Positions 15,216 to 24,623 are shown, numbered from the stretch's first letter. The stretch is DNA of 36,094 nt from Kiritimatiellia bacterium (GCA_024405255.1 JAKSOY010000016.1:1-36094); one strand, 5' to 3'. Translations and numbers: made by a program. The notes: a model not told the origin generated them from the sequence alone.

Positions 15216-17591
15216 ATGAAGAAGATCGTGGGCCTTGTGGCCTTTTGTGCAGGAATGGTGGCGTTGGCGGGAGACTACCCGATTGTCCTGCCGAAGATGG
15301 GAACGGTGCGGGCGACGGGCGGATTCTGGGCCGCGCGTGAGGCGACGAACCGGTTGGTGACGGCGCGGGCGAATTTGCAGCAGAGCGAACGGTCGGGACG
15401 CATCTCGAACTTTGTGAACGCGGGTAAGAAGATCCACGGCGAAGCGCACGGAAGATTCCGCGGCACGTTCTTCAACGACTCCGACGTCTACAAGGTGGCC
15501 GAAGGCATGGCCTACGAATTGGCGCACCACCCGGATGCGGCCGACGAGGCGACGCTGGAAGACCTCGCGAAGAAGTTCATCTGGGCGCAGGAGCCGGATG
15601 GCTACATCTACACGGCGCGGACGCTCGGCGACCGGCACGAACGCGTGGGGAATCACCGCTGGTACTGCGACGATGCGCACGAACTCTACTGCATGGGCCA
15701 TCTCATCGAGGCGGCGGTGGCGCATTATGAAACGACGGGACGCGACCATCTGCTCAAGGCGGTCTGCCGCACGGCGGATATGATGCGCACGACATTCGGT
15801 ACGGGGGCCAATCAGATTCGCTTCCTGCCGGGACACCCCGAAGTGGAACTCGCGCTCTGCAAGCTCTATCGGGCGACGGGGAAGCGCGCCTATCTCGAGC
15901 TGGCGATCGGTCTGCTCGGTATGCGCGGCCTGCCGAAGGAGGCGCGCGTCGGCGAAGTCAAGCGGGGCTTCCCGAACAACCGTCCGTACTATCAGGACCA
16001 CAAGCCGGTGCGCGAACAGCATGAGGCGGTGGGTCATGCCGTGCGCGCATGCTACCTCTATGCGGGCATGTGCGAAGCGGGCGTGCTGGCGGATGACAAG
16101 GGCCTTCTGGAGGCGGTCGACGCGCTGTGGAACGACATCGTCACGAAGAAGCTCTATCTGAGCGGCGGTGTGGGGGCGCGTCCGGAAATCGAAGGGTTCG
16201 GTCCTGCCTACGATCTGCCGAACGACCACGTGTGCCTGGAAACGTGTGCGGCGATTGCGCACGCGCTTTTCAACCAGCGTCTGTTCCTGCGGTCGGGCGA
16301 TGCGAAATATCTCGACCTCATCGAACGCATCGCCTACAACGGTTCGCTCTGCTCGATCTCGATCGCGGGCGACGAGTTCTTCTATCCCAATCCGATGGCG
16401 AGCCGCGGCGGGTACAAACGGTCGAAGTGGTTCGGCTGCGCGTGCTGTCCGCCGAATGTCGTCCGCTTCATTCCGCAGCTCATCAACTGGACGTTTGCGT
16501 TCCATGCGGCGAAGAACACCTACTACTGGAATTTCTTCCTGACAAGCGAGGCGGATCTCGGGCGTGTGAAGTTCGTGCAGACGACGGACTACCCGTGGAA
16601 CGGGACGATGAAGCTCGTGGTGAATCCGGCGAAAGACGGCGATGTGTTCAATCTCAAGGTCCGCATCCCGGGTTGGGCGCGGGGCGTGCCGACGCCGGGT
16701 GGACTCTACACCCAGACGAAGCCGTCGCGGGCGATGGAGGTGTGCCTGACGGTGAACGGGCGGGCGATGAACGGTATCCCCGGGCGTGACGGATTCCTCA
16801 CCGTGGCGGGCCGTGCGTGGAAGAAGGGCGATGTCGTCGAGCTCGTGTTGCCGATGGAGGTGAAGCGCATCAAGGCGGATGATCGGGTCGTGCTCGATCG
16901 CGGCCGTCTGGCGGTCGAGCGCGGTCCGCTCGTCTATTGTGCGGAGGGCGTGGACAACAACGGCAAGGCGTTCAATGCCGTGTTGCCGCCCGAGGCGACA
17001 TTCACCACGGAGCCGATCGAGATCGCGTGTACGAAGATGGTCGCCGTGAAGGGCGGCGGACTCACCCTCGTGCCGTTCTTCGCGTGGTGCCATCGTGGCG
17101 CGGGCGAGATGCAGACGTGGTTCCCCGTCAGCCGCGAAGCGGCGAGCGGCAACAGCCAAGGCATCATTGCGCGGGCCTCGCACTGCTGGCATCTCGACAC
17201 GGTGGAGGCGCTTTTCGACGGCAAGTTGCCGGCGAGCTCGGCCGATGAATCGATTCGTCGGTTCTCGTTCTGGCCGCATCTCGGCAAGACGGACTGGATC
17301 GAATTCGAATTGCCGATGCGCCGTCCGGTGAAGGGCGTTGAGGTCTATTGGTTCGACGACCGCCATGTCAGACGCGGCCAGTGCTCGCTGCCGGCGAGCT
17401 GGAAGGTGCAGAGCCGTCTCTTCCCCGGCCTTCCGTGGACGGATGTGAAAGACGCCACCTACACGACGGTGATGGACGGTTTCTCCACGGCGACATTCCC
17501 CGCCGCGATCGAAAGCGAAACCTTCCGTATTTGTGTGACCGCGCGTCCTGGCCAGTCGGCCGGCGTGTTGGAGGTACGTGTGAAAGAGTAA
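15216..17591 (+). CDS. GH127-type beta-L-arabinofuranosidase, secreted
   Basis: A 791-aa protein of the DUF1680/GH127 family. The start is ATG 15216, with AAGGAG at 15203-15208 and a signal peptide (MKKIVGLVAFCAGMVALAG); the longer open frame upstream overlaps the response regulator and is ignored. The (alpha/alpha)6 barrel carries the Zn site Glu342-x-Cys344 (CLETCAAIA) and Cys410-Cys411 (CACCPPN), the same E-x-C...CC layout as HypBA1, in which the first Cys of CC is the nucleophile. The C-terminal beta domains include VDLVLPMEV-like and FWPHLGKTDWIEFELP segments. It removes beta-L-arabinofuranose from plant glycoproteins or polysaccharides, though other sugars are known for relatives. Confidence 0.9.
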   Translation: MKKIVGLVAFCAGMVALAGDYPIVLPKMGTVRATGGFWAAREATNRLVTARANLQQSERSGRISNFVNAGKKIHGEAHGRFRGTFFNDSDVYKVAEGMAYELAHHPDAADEATLEDLAKKFIWAQEPDGYIYTARTLGDRHERVGNHRWYCDDAHELYCMGHLIEAAVAHYETTGRDHLLKAVCRTADMMRTTFGTGANQIRFLPGHPEVELALCKLYRATGKRAYLELAIGLLGMRGLPKEARVGEVKRGFPNNRPYYQDHKPVREQHEAVGHAVRACYLYAGMCEAGVLADDKGLLEAVDALWNDIVTKKLYLSGGVGARPEIEGFGPAYDLPNDHVCLETCAAIAHALFNQRLFLRSGDAKYLDLIERIAYNGSLCSISIAGDEFFYPNPMASRGGYKRSKWFGCACCPPNVVRFIPQLINWTFAFHAAKNTYYWNFFLTSEADLGRVKFVQTTDYPWNGTMKLVVNPAKDGDVFNLKVRIPGWARGVPTPGGLYTQTKPSRAMEVCLTVNGRAMNGIPGRDGFLTVAGRAWKKGDVVELVLPMEVKRIKADDRVVLDRGRLAVERGPLVYCAEGVDNNGKAFNAVLPPEATFTTEPIEIACTKMVAVKGGGLTLVPFFAWCHRGAGEMQTWFPVSREAASGNSQGIIARASHCWHLDTVEALFDGKLPASSADESIRRFSFWPHLGKTDWIEFELPMRRPVKGVEVYWFDDRHVRRGQCSLPASWKVQSRLFPGLPWTDVKDATYTTVMDGFSTATFPAAIESETFRICVTARPGQSAGVLEVRVKE

Positions 17592-17627
17592 TCGGCATTT
17601 AACAAGAACGCAAGAAAGGAAATGGCA

Positions 17628-20600
17628 ATGAAAGTTTTCCAGAAGAGTCTGATGACATTCGCCCTTGCGGCGCTGGCGGCAGGGGCTTCTGCCGAGGTCG
17701 TCTGGCAGATCGGTACGAAGGACGGTACGGGCAACGAGTTCGCGCTCGCACCGGGCGGATATGCCGACTTCCTCAAGCAGGATTTCGGCTGGGAGGACAA
17801 ATGGTTCCTGGTGGGAACGTCCAATCCCAAGGTGGACTTCCCCTATGTGCTGCCGGGCATTAAGGACAAGTGGGCGGGTTCCGGCCATCCGGCGGGCGAC
17901 CGGGCGCAGCAGGTCAACATCCTGTTCGATCTGGCGTCCAAGGGAACGACGGCCGGCGAGTGGAAGCTGGTGATCGATTTCGCCTGCGTGCATTCGCGCG
18001 AGCCGCCCGTGCTGAAGGTGCGCGTGAACGGCAAGTCGCACAAGTTCAAGCTGGCGAAAGGCATCGGCGGCGACGAGACGATTTCCAAGGGCGACTTCTC
18101 GAAGGCGAAGCCGGTGGAACTCGCGATTCCGCTTGCGGCGGATGAGATCCGCGCCGGGGCGAACGAGGTGATGGTCACGTCGATTGAAAACAGCTGGGCG
18201 ATTTTCGACGACATCCGCCTGGAGGGTCCGAAGGGCGCGAAAGTCGTGACGGGCCACAAGGGCGCCTATGTGCGCAACGTCACGGAGGGACGGTACCTCG
18301 TCGATGAAAAGCAGCCGTTGCTCGTCGATGTGGAACATCTCGACGGCAAGCCCGAAGTCGTGGTGGAGATTGACGGAAAGCCCGCCTTCAAGCAGGTCGT
18401 CGAGAAAGGCTCCTATTCGTTTGAAGTGCCGATGCCGGACCCGGTCCGTGCACAGGTGGAGGAGCATTCGTACAAGGTGTTCGTCGACGGGCAACTCGCG
18501 CAGAGCGGTCTCGCCAAACGTTCGCCCGTGGTCTCACGTGGCGTCGCGAGCTATGTGGATACGCGCATGGGCACGGGCCATAGCCGCTGGATGCTCGCAC
18601 CGGGGCCTTGGACGCCGTTCTCGATGGTGAAGCTCGGTCCGGACAACGAACGTGCCCGCTGGCAGGGCGGCTACGAGGTGATCTTGGAAAGCGTGGGCTG
18701 CTTCAGCCACATCCACGAATGGACGATGGCGGGCTTCGGGACGATGCCGGTGACGGGGCCGCTCAAGACGAAGATCGGCAATCCCTCGGAAATCGCCGGC
18801 CATGCGGATGGCTATCGTTCCTACGTCGACAAGGCGACGGAAGTGAGCGAGGCCGGCTACTATGCCGTGACGCTGGCGGACTACAACATCCGTGCCGAGC
18901 TCACGCAGACGGACCGCTGCGGCTTCCAGCGCTACACGTATCCGGCGGGTGCGACACCGCGTGTGATGCTCGACTTCCTGATCCCGGCCGAGTACAACTA
19001 CGTGCTGGGCGACTGCGTGATCGAGAAGGTGAACGGCTCGCGTGTCGAAGGCAGCATCCGCCAGGTCACGAAGCATGCGTGGGGCGGACGCGACCAGGCG
19101 TATACGGTTCATTTCGTGGCAGAGTTCGACCACGAAATCGCCGCCTTCGGCGGCTGGGCGTCGAATCAGGCATGGACAGGGACGAAGCAGCAGTGCAAGG
19201 CGCCGAAGAACTTCGGCTGCTGGGCCGAGTTCAAGCCGAACGGCGAGAAGGAGACGGTCGTGCAGCTGCGTACGGCGATTTCCTATGTCGATCGCGCGGG
19301 TGCGGCGAACAACCTCGCCACCGAGGTCGTCAAGCCCTTCGGCTGGAACTTCGAACTGGTGCGCGCGGCGAATGTCGAGACCTGGAACAAGTTGCTCGGA
19401 CGCGTTCAGATCAAGACGTCCGACGCGCGCGAGAAGAAGCGCTTCTACTCGAACATGTATCGTTCCTTCTGCTCGCGCAACACCTTCAACGATGTGGACG
19501 GGCGGTGGATGGATCCGCTCGACAAGGTGGCGAAGCTGGACGATCCCGACGCGCGCGCGATGGGCTGCGACGCGTTCTGGAACACGTTCTGGAACCTCAA
19601 CCAGGTGTGGAACCTCATCGGACCGGAATGGAGCGCGCGCTGGACGAAGAGCCAGATGGCGATGTACAACGCCGCCGGCTGGCTCGCGAAGGGTCCGGCG
19701 GGCATGAAGTACATCCCCGTGATGGTGGCGGAACACGAGATTCCGCTGATGGTGTCCACCTGGCAGATGGGCATTCACGCGTATGAGCCGAAGAAGCTGC
19801 TCGAAGCCTTTGTGAAGATGCAAACGACGCCCGCCCAGAACGTGGGCGTGGGCCGTGCGGGCAACAACAAGCTCGTGCCGTATCTCCAGTACCACTATGT
19901 GCCGAGCGATTTCCGTGGTTTCTCGAACTCGATGGAATACAGCTACGACGACTGGACGGTCGGCCAGTTCGCGCAGGCGATTGGCGCGACGGATGTGGCG
20001 AAGACGTTCGGCGAGCGCGGCTATTGGTGGAAGAATGCCGTCAACCGCGAGAGCGGCTACTGCCATCTGCGCAACAAGAAGGGCGAGTGGGCGAAGAACT
20101 TCGATCCGATCCATGCGGGCGGCTGGGGACAGTACACGGAAGGAAACGCCTGGCAGCTGACCTACTTTGTGCCGCAGGATGTCCCGGCGCTGGCCGAGTG
20201 GATCGGCCGCGACCGCTTCATCGAGCGTCTCGACTGGGGCTTCCCGCGTGCCTGCGAGATGCGCTACAATGCGCCGAACGAACGCTACGAACTCTATCCT
20301 GTGGTGCAGGGCAACCAGCAGACCATGCACTTCGCGTTCCTCTACAACTGGGTGGGCCAGCCGTGGAAGACGCAGAAGTGGTCCCGCTCGATTCTCGAAC
20401 GCTACTACGGCTATGGCAATGCGAATGCGTGGCTCGGCGATGAGGACCAGGGGCAGATGAGCGCGTGGCTGGTGATGGCGTCGCTGGGACTCTTCCAGAC
20501 CGACGGCGGCTGCCGCGTCGAGCCGATCTACGAAATTGCAAGCCCGCTCTACGAAGAGGCGGTGATCGACCTCGGCGGCCGCTACGGACGCGGTCAGACC

Positions 20601-20771
20601 TTCACGGTCAAGGCCCATGGTGCGTCGCGGCTCAACATGTACGTTCAGAAGGCGTGTCTCAACGGCGAAGAGCTGACGTCCTTCACGTTCCCGGCCAAGA
20701 AGCTCTTGAAGGGTGGAACGCTCGAACTCTGGATGGGCGACAAGCCGAATGAGAAGTGGGGCGTCCGCTAA
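17628..20771 (+). CDS. GH92 alpha-mannosidase with N-terminal carbohydrate-binding-like domain
   Basis: A 1047-aa secreted enzyme. ATG 17628 is preferred over 17622 because AAAGGA (17615-17620) then lies 7 bases away; the signal peptide is LMTFALAALAAGASA. Residues about 25-205 resemble the beta-sandwich domain of rhamnogalacturonan lyases (VVWQIGTKDGTGNEF, SGHPAGDRAQQVNILFDL, WAIFDDIRLEGPKGA). The GH92 part starts near VDTRMGTG and includes GGYEVILESVGCFSHIHEWTM, GCDAFWNTFWNLNQVW, GGWGQYTEGNAWQLTYFVP and the acidic cluster Asp938-Glu939-Asp940 (GDEDQGQMSAW). GH92 enzymes are Ca-dependent inverting exo-alpha-mannosidases. Substrate could be N-glycan or fungal mannan. Confidence 0.9.
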   Translation: MKVFQKSLMTFALAALAAGASAEVVWQIGTKDGTGNEFALAPGGYADFLKQDFGWEDKWFLVGTSNPKVDFPYVLPGIKDKWAGSGHPAGDRAQQVNILFDLASKGTTAGEWKLVIDFACVHSREPPVLKVRVNGKSHKFKLAKGIGGDETISKGDFSKAKPVELAIPLAADEIRAGANEVMVTSIENSWAIFDDIRLEGPKGAKVVTGHKGAYVRNVTEGRYLVDEKQPLLVDVEHLDGKPEVVVEIDGKPAFKQVVEKGSYSFEVPMPDPVRAQVEEHSYKVFVDGQLAQSGLAKRSPVVSRGVASYVDTRMGTGHSRWMLAPGPWTPFSMVKLGPDNERARWQGGYEVILESVGCFSHIHEWTMAGFGTMPVTGPLKTKIGNPSEIAGHADGYRSYVDKATEVSEAGYYAVTLADYNIRAELTQTDRCGFQRYTYPAGATPRVMLDFLIPAEYNYVLGDCVIEKVNGSRVEGSIRQVTKHAWGGRDQAYTVHFVAEFDHEIAAFGGWASNQAWTGTKQQCKAPKNFGCWAEFKPNGEKETVVQLRTAISYVDRAGAANNLATEVVKPFGWNFELVRAANVETWNKLLGRVQIKTSDAREKKRFYSNMYRSFCSRNTFNDVDGRWMDPLDKVAKLDDPDARAMGCDAFWNTFWNLNQVWNLIGPEWSARWTKSQMAMYNAAGWLAKGPAGMKYIPVMVAEHEIPLMVSTWQMGIHAYEPKKLLEAFVKMQTTPAQNVGVGRAGNNKLVPYLQYHYVPSDFRGFSNSMEYSYDDWTVGQFAQAIGATDVAKTFGERGYWWKNAVNRESGYCHLRNKKGEWAKNFDPIHAGGWGQYTEGNAWQLTYFVPQDVPALAEWIGRDRFIERLDWGFPRACEMRYNAPNERYELYPVVQGNQQTMHFAFLYNWVGQPWKTQKWSRSILERYYGYGNANAWLGDEDQGQMSAWLVMASLGLFQTDGGCRVEPIYEIASPLYEEAVIDLGGRYGRGQTFTVKAHGASRLNMYVQKACLNGEELTSFTFPAKKLLKGGTLELWMGDKPNEKWGVR

Positions 20772-20786
20772 AGTTTCCGGAAAATC

Positions 20787-20821
20787 GCGCACCGCGTGTA
20801 AGATTTCGACGCGCGGTGCGC
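20787..20821 (+). terminator. Strong hairpin between the GH92 and VIT genes
   Basis: GCGCACCGCG (20787-20796) and CGCGGTGCGC (20812-20821) form a perfect 10-bp stem with a 15-base loop. No T run follows, so it may be an mRNA-processing or partial-termination hairpin rather than an intrinsic terminator. Confidence 0.55.
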
Positions 20822-20864
20822 CTAATAGGTAGAAGAAGTGTTTTCCAAACGAAAGGAGCAGACG

Positions 20865-23459
20865 ATGAAAAAGTTGGCTTGGACTTTGTCGATGTTGACG
20901 GGGTTGATGGTGGAGGCGAAAGTGCCGCTGCCACCACCCCCCGTACCGCGTCCGCATCCTGTCATCGTGGTGGAAGATCTTCGTACGAATGAAAAGGAGA
21001 TCGAGGTCAAGACTTCGGTTGAGACCGTCGAGTCGAACGCCTATTATCGTTTTGAACGCACGACGTTCACCTTTACGAATCCGAACGGGCGCACGATGAC
21101 GGGCGAACTGCAGTTCCCCGTGCCGGAAGGCGGCGCGGTGTGCGGCTATGCGCTTGAGATCAACGGCGAGATGGTGCCAGGTGCCGTGGTGGGGAAAGAG
21201 GCGGCGCGTGTGGCGTTTGAAAACGAAATGCGCAAAGGGGTGGATCCGGGCCTCGTGGAGCATGTACGGGGCAATTTCTGGAAGACGCGCATCTTCCCGC
21301 TCGTGCCGAATACGCCGCGCAAGGCGACGGTGACCTGTCTTGTGCCGAACGCCGTGACCGAGAAGACGCCGACGCGCGTCGAACGCGACGGCGAGTCGTT
21401 CTTCGAGGCGAAGCCGGTCGTGGCGGCGGCGCAGAAAGAGGCATTCAAGCTGCCGCAGACCTGCTGGATCTTCTGGGACGCGTCGGCGTCCTTCGCCGGC
21501 GAGGCCCATGCGGCGGCGCGCGAGCTGGTGGCAAGCGGACCCGAGACGGGCGACTGGCAGCTCGTTGTGTTCCGCAACGTGCCGGAAAAACCGGTCACCT
21601 TCACCTCGCGCAAGGAACTGCTGGCGGCGATCGATGCGGTGCAGTATGATGGCGGTACCGATCTTTCGTGGGTGAAAAGCGTGGCGGTGAAGGCCGGAGT
21701 CAAGAAGGTGGCCTTTTCGGATGAACTCGACACGCTCTCCGAACAGGCGCCTGATCTCGCAGGCGATCCGTCCTTCGTGTTGCCGTTGCGCAAGCAGACC
21801 GCCCGCTCGTGCGTCGTTCGCAAGCTGCCGGCGGAAGAAGTGGCGAAGCTCGACAAGGGGACAGTCCCTGCGTCCAAGCTCCTGGCCACGGCCTGGGCGG
21901 CCAATCGCATCGACGAGCTGTCGACACAGGCGGAAGCCCGCAAGGATGAATTTCTCGCGCTCGGGCGCGCCTACGGGGTGGCGAGTCCGGTGACATCGAT
22001 TCTCGTACTGGAAAGCGTACAGCAGTGGCTCGACAACAAGCTGGAACCGCCGAAGGAGCTGGCGATTCACGCCGAATGGGCGAAGCTGCGTGCGGCGATG
22101 GACGATCCGATTGCCGCAAAGCGGGCGAAAGCTGAACACGAACAGGCGTTGCTGCGTCTGTGGGAGGAACGTGTGATCTGGTGGAAGAACCCGATTCCGC
22201 CGCGCAAGACACCGCGGAGCGGCGTCTTCGAAGAGTCAGGGGCAATGGTTGCGAGCTCGGCTAGGCGCGCGAGTAATGGACTGGAACGTCGTGCCGTGGT
22301 GGCGCCTGATGGACGGGTCGATCTGGTGGCGCGGATGGCTGAAGATGCGCCGCCGCCGCATCTGACCGGTGCGCCGCCGCGGCGGCGTCGGTGGTCGGGG
22401 AGGACGATTGTCGATGAGGATGCCGGGGTTCCCATGCAGATGGCTGCCGAGGCACCGATGTCGTCGCCGCGTGCGTTGGCGAATGCCCAGGGACCGAAGG
22501 CGTCGGTGGCGCTCGCGAAGTGGGATCCGAAGATGCCGTACATCGAGGCCCTCAAGTCGGCCGACAAGGGACAGGCCTATGCCGTCTACCTGAAGGAACG
22601 CGCAACCTACGCGAAGTCGCCGGCATTCTTCCTCGATTGTGCCGGATGGTTCTTCAAGGCGGGCGAACAGGCCCTGGGCCTTCGCATCATCTCGAACCTG
22701 GCGGAGATGAAGCTCGAGGATGCGGCCCTGTGGCGGACGATGGGATGGCGCCTGCGCGAGGCGGGTGCGTTCGACGAAACGGTGCGGGTGTTCCGCCATG
22801 TGCTGCGTCTGCGCGGCGAAGAGACGCAGAGCCGGCGCGATCTCGCGCTCGTGCTGATGGAACGCGGCAAAGAGACGCGTTCGGTGAAGGATCTGGAAGA
22901 GGCGATGACGCTCTTGAAGGAAGCGGCCTTCTTGCCGTCGACACGCCAGAGCGGCCGCCGTTCGAACGACAGGCAGACCTCGATTGTCGCCCTGGAGGAA
23001 CTCAACGGTCTCATCGCCTGGTGCGAGGCGCAGACATGGGATGTGGCGCCGAAGACGCCGGAACTTGACGCGGCCTATCGGCGTGACTTGCCGCTCAAGC
23101 TGCGCATTGTGCTCAGCTGGGATGCCGACGAAACCGACATCGACCTGCATGTGCTGGAAGCCGAGGGCGAAGAGGCCTTCTATGGCCATCGCCGTACGTC
23201 GGCGGGCGGGTTCGTCTCCGAAGACGTGACGACGGGGTATGGTCCGGAAGAGTATCTGCGGAAAGAATGCGCGAAGGGCGCCTACAAGGTGATGAGCAAC
23301 TACTACGCCTCGCACCAGACCTCGCTCACGGGGGCGACGTGCGTGACCGCCACGGTCTACACCGACTGGGGTACGGCGCAGGAAAAGCGCCAGATCCTCA
23401 CCCTGCGTCTCGACAAGCCGAAGGACAAGCATCTCATCGGCACCGTCACGCTCGAGTGA
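20865..23459 (+). CDS. Secreted VIT domain-VWA-TPR-DUF2135 protein
   Basis: An 864-aa protein starting at ATG 20865 (AAGGAG at 20853-20858) with a signal-like N-terminus and a Pro-rich stretch (KVPLPPPPVPRPHP). Residues about 35-165 form a vault inter-alpha-trypsin (VIT) domain. A von Willebrand A-like domain follows, with metal-site motif Asp205-x-Ser207-x-Ser209 (DASAS). A low-complexity linker holding RRRRW leads to a helical TPR-like part (about 560-720). From about 741 a DUF2135/YfaP-like beta domain is seen (LSWDADETDIDLHV). No sorting signal or terminal membrane helix is present. Such proteins are thought to act in surface protein interactions; the function is unknown. Confidence 0.82.
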   Translation: MKKLAWTLSMLTGLMVEAKVPLPPPPVPRPHPVIVVEDLRTNEKEIEVKTSVETVESNAYYRFERTTFTFTNPNGRTMTGELQFPVPEGGAVCGYALEINGEMVPGAVVGKEAARVAFENEMRKGVDPGLVEHVRGNFWKTRIFPLVPNTPRKATVTCLVPNAVTEKTPTRVERDGESFFEAKPVVAAAQKEAFKLPQTCWIFWDASASFAGEAHAAARELVASGPETGDWQLVVFRNVPEKPVTFTSRKELLAAIDAVQYDGGTDLSWVKSVAVKAGVKKVAFSDELDTLSEQAPDLAGDPSFVLPLRKQTARSCVVRKLPAEEVAKLDKGTVPASKLLATAWAANRIDELSTQAEARKDEFLALGRAYGVASPVTSILVLESVQQWLDNKLEPPKELAIHAEWAKLRAAMDDPIAAKRAKAEHEQALLRLWEERVIWWKNPIPPRKTPRSGVFEESGAMVASSARRASNGLERRAVVAPDGRVDLVARMAEDAPPPHLTGAPPRRRRWSGRTIVDEDAGVPMQMAAEAPMSSPRALANAQGPKASVALAKWDPKMPYIEALKSADKGQAYAVYLKERATYAKSPAFFLDCAGWFFKAGEQALGLRIISNLAEMKLEDAALWRTMGWRLREAGAFDETVRVFRHVLRLRGEETQSRRDLALVLMERGKETRSVKDLEEAMTLLKEAAFLPSTRQSGRRSNDRQTSIVALEELNGLIAWCEAQTWDVAPKTPELDAAYRRDLPLKLRIVLSWDADETDIDLHVLEAEGEEAFYGHRRTSAGGFVSEDVTTGYGPEEYLRKECAKGAYKVMSNYYASHQTSLTGATCVTATVYTDWGTAQEKRQILTLRLDKPKDKHLIGTVTLE

Positions 23460-23499
23460 CGGAGGGAGGTCGTTTATCAGTTACAGATAGTATTTTCGG

Positions 23500-23593
23500 G
23501 TGCACCTAAATGTATTTCAAGCCAATTAGGTGCACTTTTTAGAGGCGGAATGAAAGTGCACCTAATTGATTGAATTGAAAATAGGTGCACTTT
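23500..23593 (+). repeat. Four GTGCACCTA copies forming two hairpins
   Basis: GTGCACCTAA (23500-23509) pairs with TTAGGTGCAC (23526-23535), which is followed by TTTTT (23536-23540); this looks like an intrinsic terminator for the gene before it. A second pair, AAAGTGCACCTA (23553-23564) and TAGGTGCACTTT (23582-23593), is a perfect 12-bp inverted repeat about 9 bases before the -35 box of the transporter operon. The same core four times suggests protein binding as well as termination. Confidence 0.75.
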
Positions 23594-23601
23594 GCATGGG
23601 C

Positions 23602-23630
23602 TTGTGTAGACGGGGTGATTGTGGTACAAT
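23602..23630 (+). promoter_or_regulatory. Sigma70-type promoter of the Liv-type operon
   Basis: TTGTGT (23602-23607), a 17-base spacer and TACAAT (23625-23630) stand about 110 bases before the first permease. The leader 23640-23738 has a purine-rich AAGGAGCAAGGAAG stretch and two short frames (23669-23710 and 23679-23735), the second ending 3 bases before the permease ATG. Confidence 0.6.
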
Positions 23631-23738
23631 ATAAAACGGAGAAGGAGCAAGGAAGAAGACAAAAAGACATGCTAGACCATGGAAATCGTTGCCGTCATAC
23701 GGTTTGGTGATGATATTGACGGATTCGTTCGATAGATT

Positions 23739-24623
23739 ATGAATTTGTTCTTACAGTTACTTGGAAATGGCCTTGTTCAAGGCGCAGTCGCGATTCTCTA
23801 CGCGGCTGGCTTTGGTTTTGTCTATCGTTCGTTTCGAGTGTTTCACATTGCCATGGGGGCGCAGTTTGTCTTCTCCTGTTATGCGTTCTATCTGGGTGCG
23901 GCGGTGTTGAAACTGCCGGTCGCGGTTGCGATTTTGGGCTCGCTTCTCCTTTCGACGTTGTTCGCGGTCCTCGTCGAGTTTGCGGTGTATCGTCCTTTTT
24001 TTCGAAAGGGCTGTTCCTCGGGTGTGGTGATGATTGCTTCGCTTGGAGTGTTGATCGTCGTGGAGAACCTGATCGCGCTTTGTTTCGGGAACGAGGTGAA
24101 GACGATCTCGAACCAGCTTGAGCCGTCCGTGGCGTTTGCCGGTTTGCGTTTCACGCGGATTCAGCTTCTTCAGTTTTTTGTCGGGTTGGGCGTTTTCGGT
24201 CTGGTCGGCGGGTTGGTGCGGTATGGCCGTTATGTTAAGGCGGTCTGGGCCATGGGCGACCAGCCGGAGTTGTTGCCGATCTTGGGATTGCCGTTGGGGC
24301 GGTTGCGCTTGCTTGTCATGTCCCTTGGTGGTGTTCTGGTGGCGATTGCGGCGATGCTTGTTTCCTGGGATATCGGCATGGATCCGCATGTCGGCATGCA
24401 TTATCTCCTCGTTGGATCGGTTGCCGTCTTCTTCGGTGGAACGGATCGGTATTGGGCTTGGGGCGTAGGGGCGATGCTGTTGTCCGTCTTGCAGAGTCTG
24501 GCCGTGTGGCGGTTCTCGGCGCGGTGGACGGATCTCGTCACGTTCGGCGTTTTGATTTTCGTGTTGCTGTTCCGTCCGCAGGGGCTCTTCGGCATTCGCA
24601 AGCGACTGGAGGAGGCGGCGTGA
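23739..24623 (+). CDS. livH: Branched-chain amino acid/amide ABC transporter permease, LivH type
   Basis: A 294-aa inner-membrane permease of the HAAT family with about eight hydrophobic segments. It opens with FLQLLGNGLVQGAVAILYAAGF, as LivH proteins do, and carries AVYRPFFRKG and MIASLGVLIVVENL, then LGVLIFVLLFRPQGLFG near the end. It imports branched-chain amino acids, urea or short amides together with LivM, LivG and LivF. The ATG has no clear ribosome site; a short frame ends just before it, so it may be translated by re-initiation. Its stop overlaps the next GTG start (GTGA). Confidence 0.9.
   Translation: MNLFLQLLGNGLVQGAVAILYAAGFGFVYRSFRVFHIAMGAQFVFSCYAFYLGAAVLKLPVAVAILGSLLLSTLFAVLVEFAVYRPFFRKGCSSGVVMIASLGVLIVVENLIALCFGNEVKTISNQLEPSVAFAGLRFTRIQLLQFFVGLGVFGLVGGLVRYGRYVKAVWAMGDQPELLPILGLPLGRLRLLVMSLGGVLVAIAAMLVSWDIGMDPHVGMHYLLVGSVAVFFGGTDRYWAWGVGAMLLSVLQSLAVWRFSARWTDLVTFGVLIFVLLFRPQGLFGIRKRLEEAA

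Noticed and set aside
15201..18494. Very long minus-strand open frame (about 1097 codons) opposite the GH127 and GH92 genes
   Set aside because: It is antisense to well-supported genes, has Arg/His/Leu-rich composition typical of reverse frames in high-GC DNA, and spans a gene boundary.
18534..22139. Minus-strand open frame of about 1201 codons
   Set aside because: Antisense shadow of the GH92 and VIT genes with no recognisable domain and low-complexity RRH-rich composition.
23500..23593. CRISPR-like array from the repeated GTGCACCTA cores
   Set aside because: The copies are short, alternately inverted and unevenly spaced, forming hairpins; there are no uniform repeats or spacers and no cas genes.
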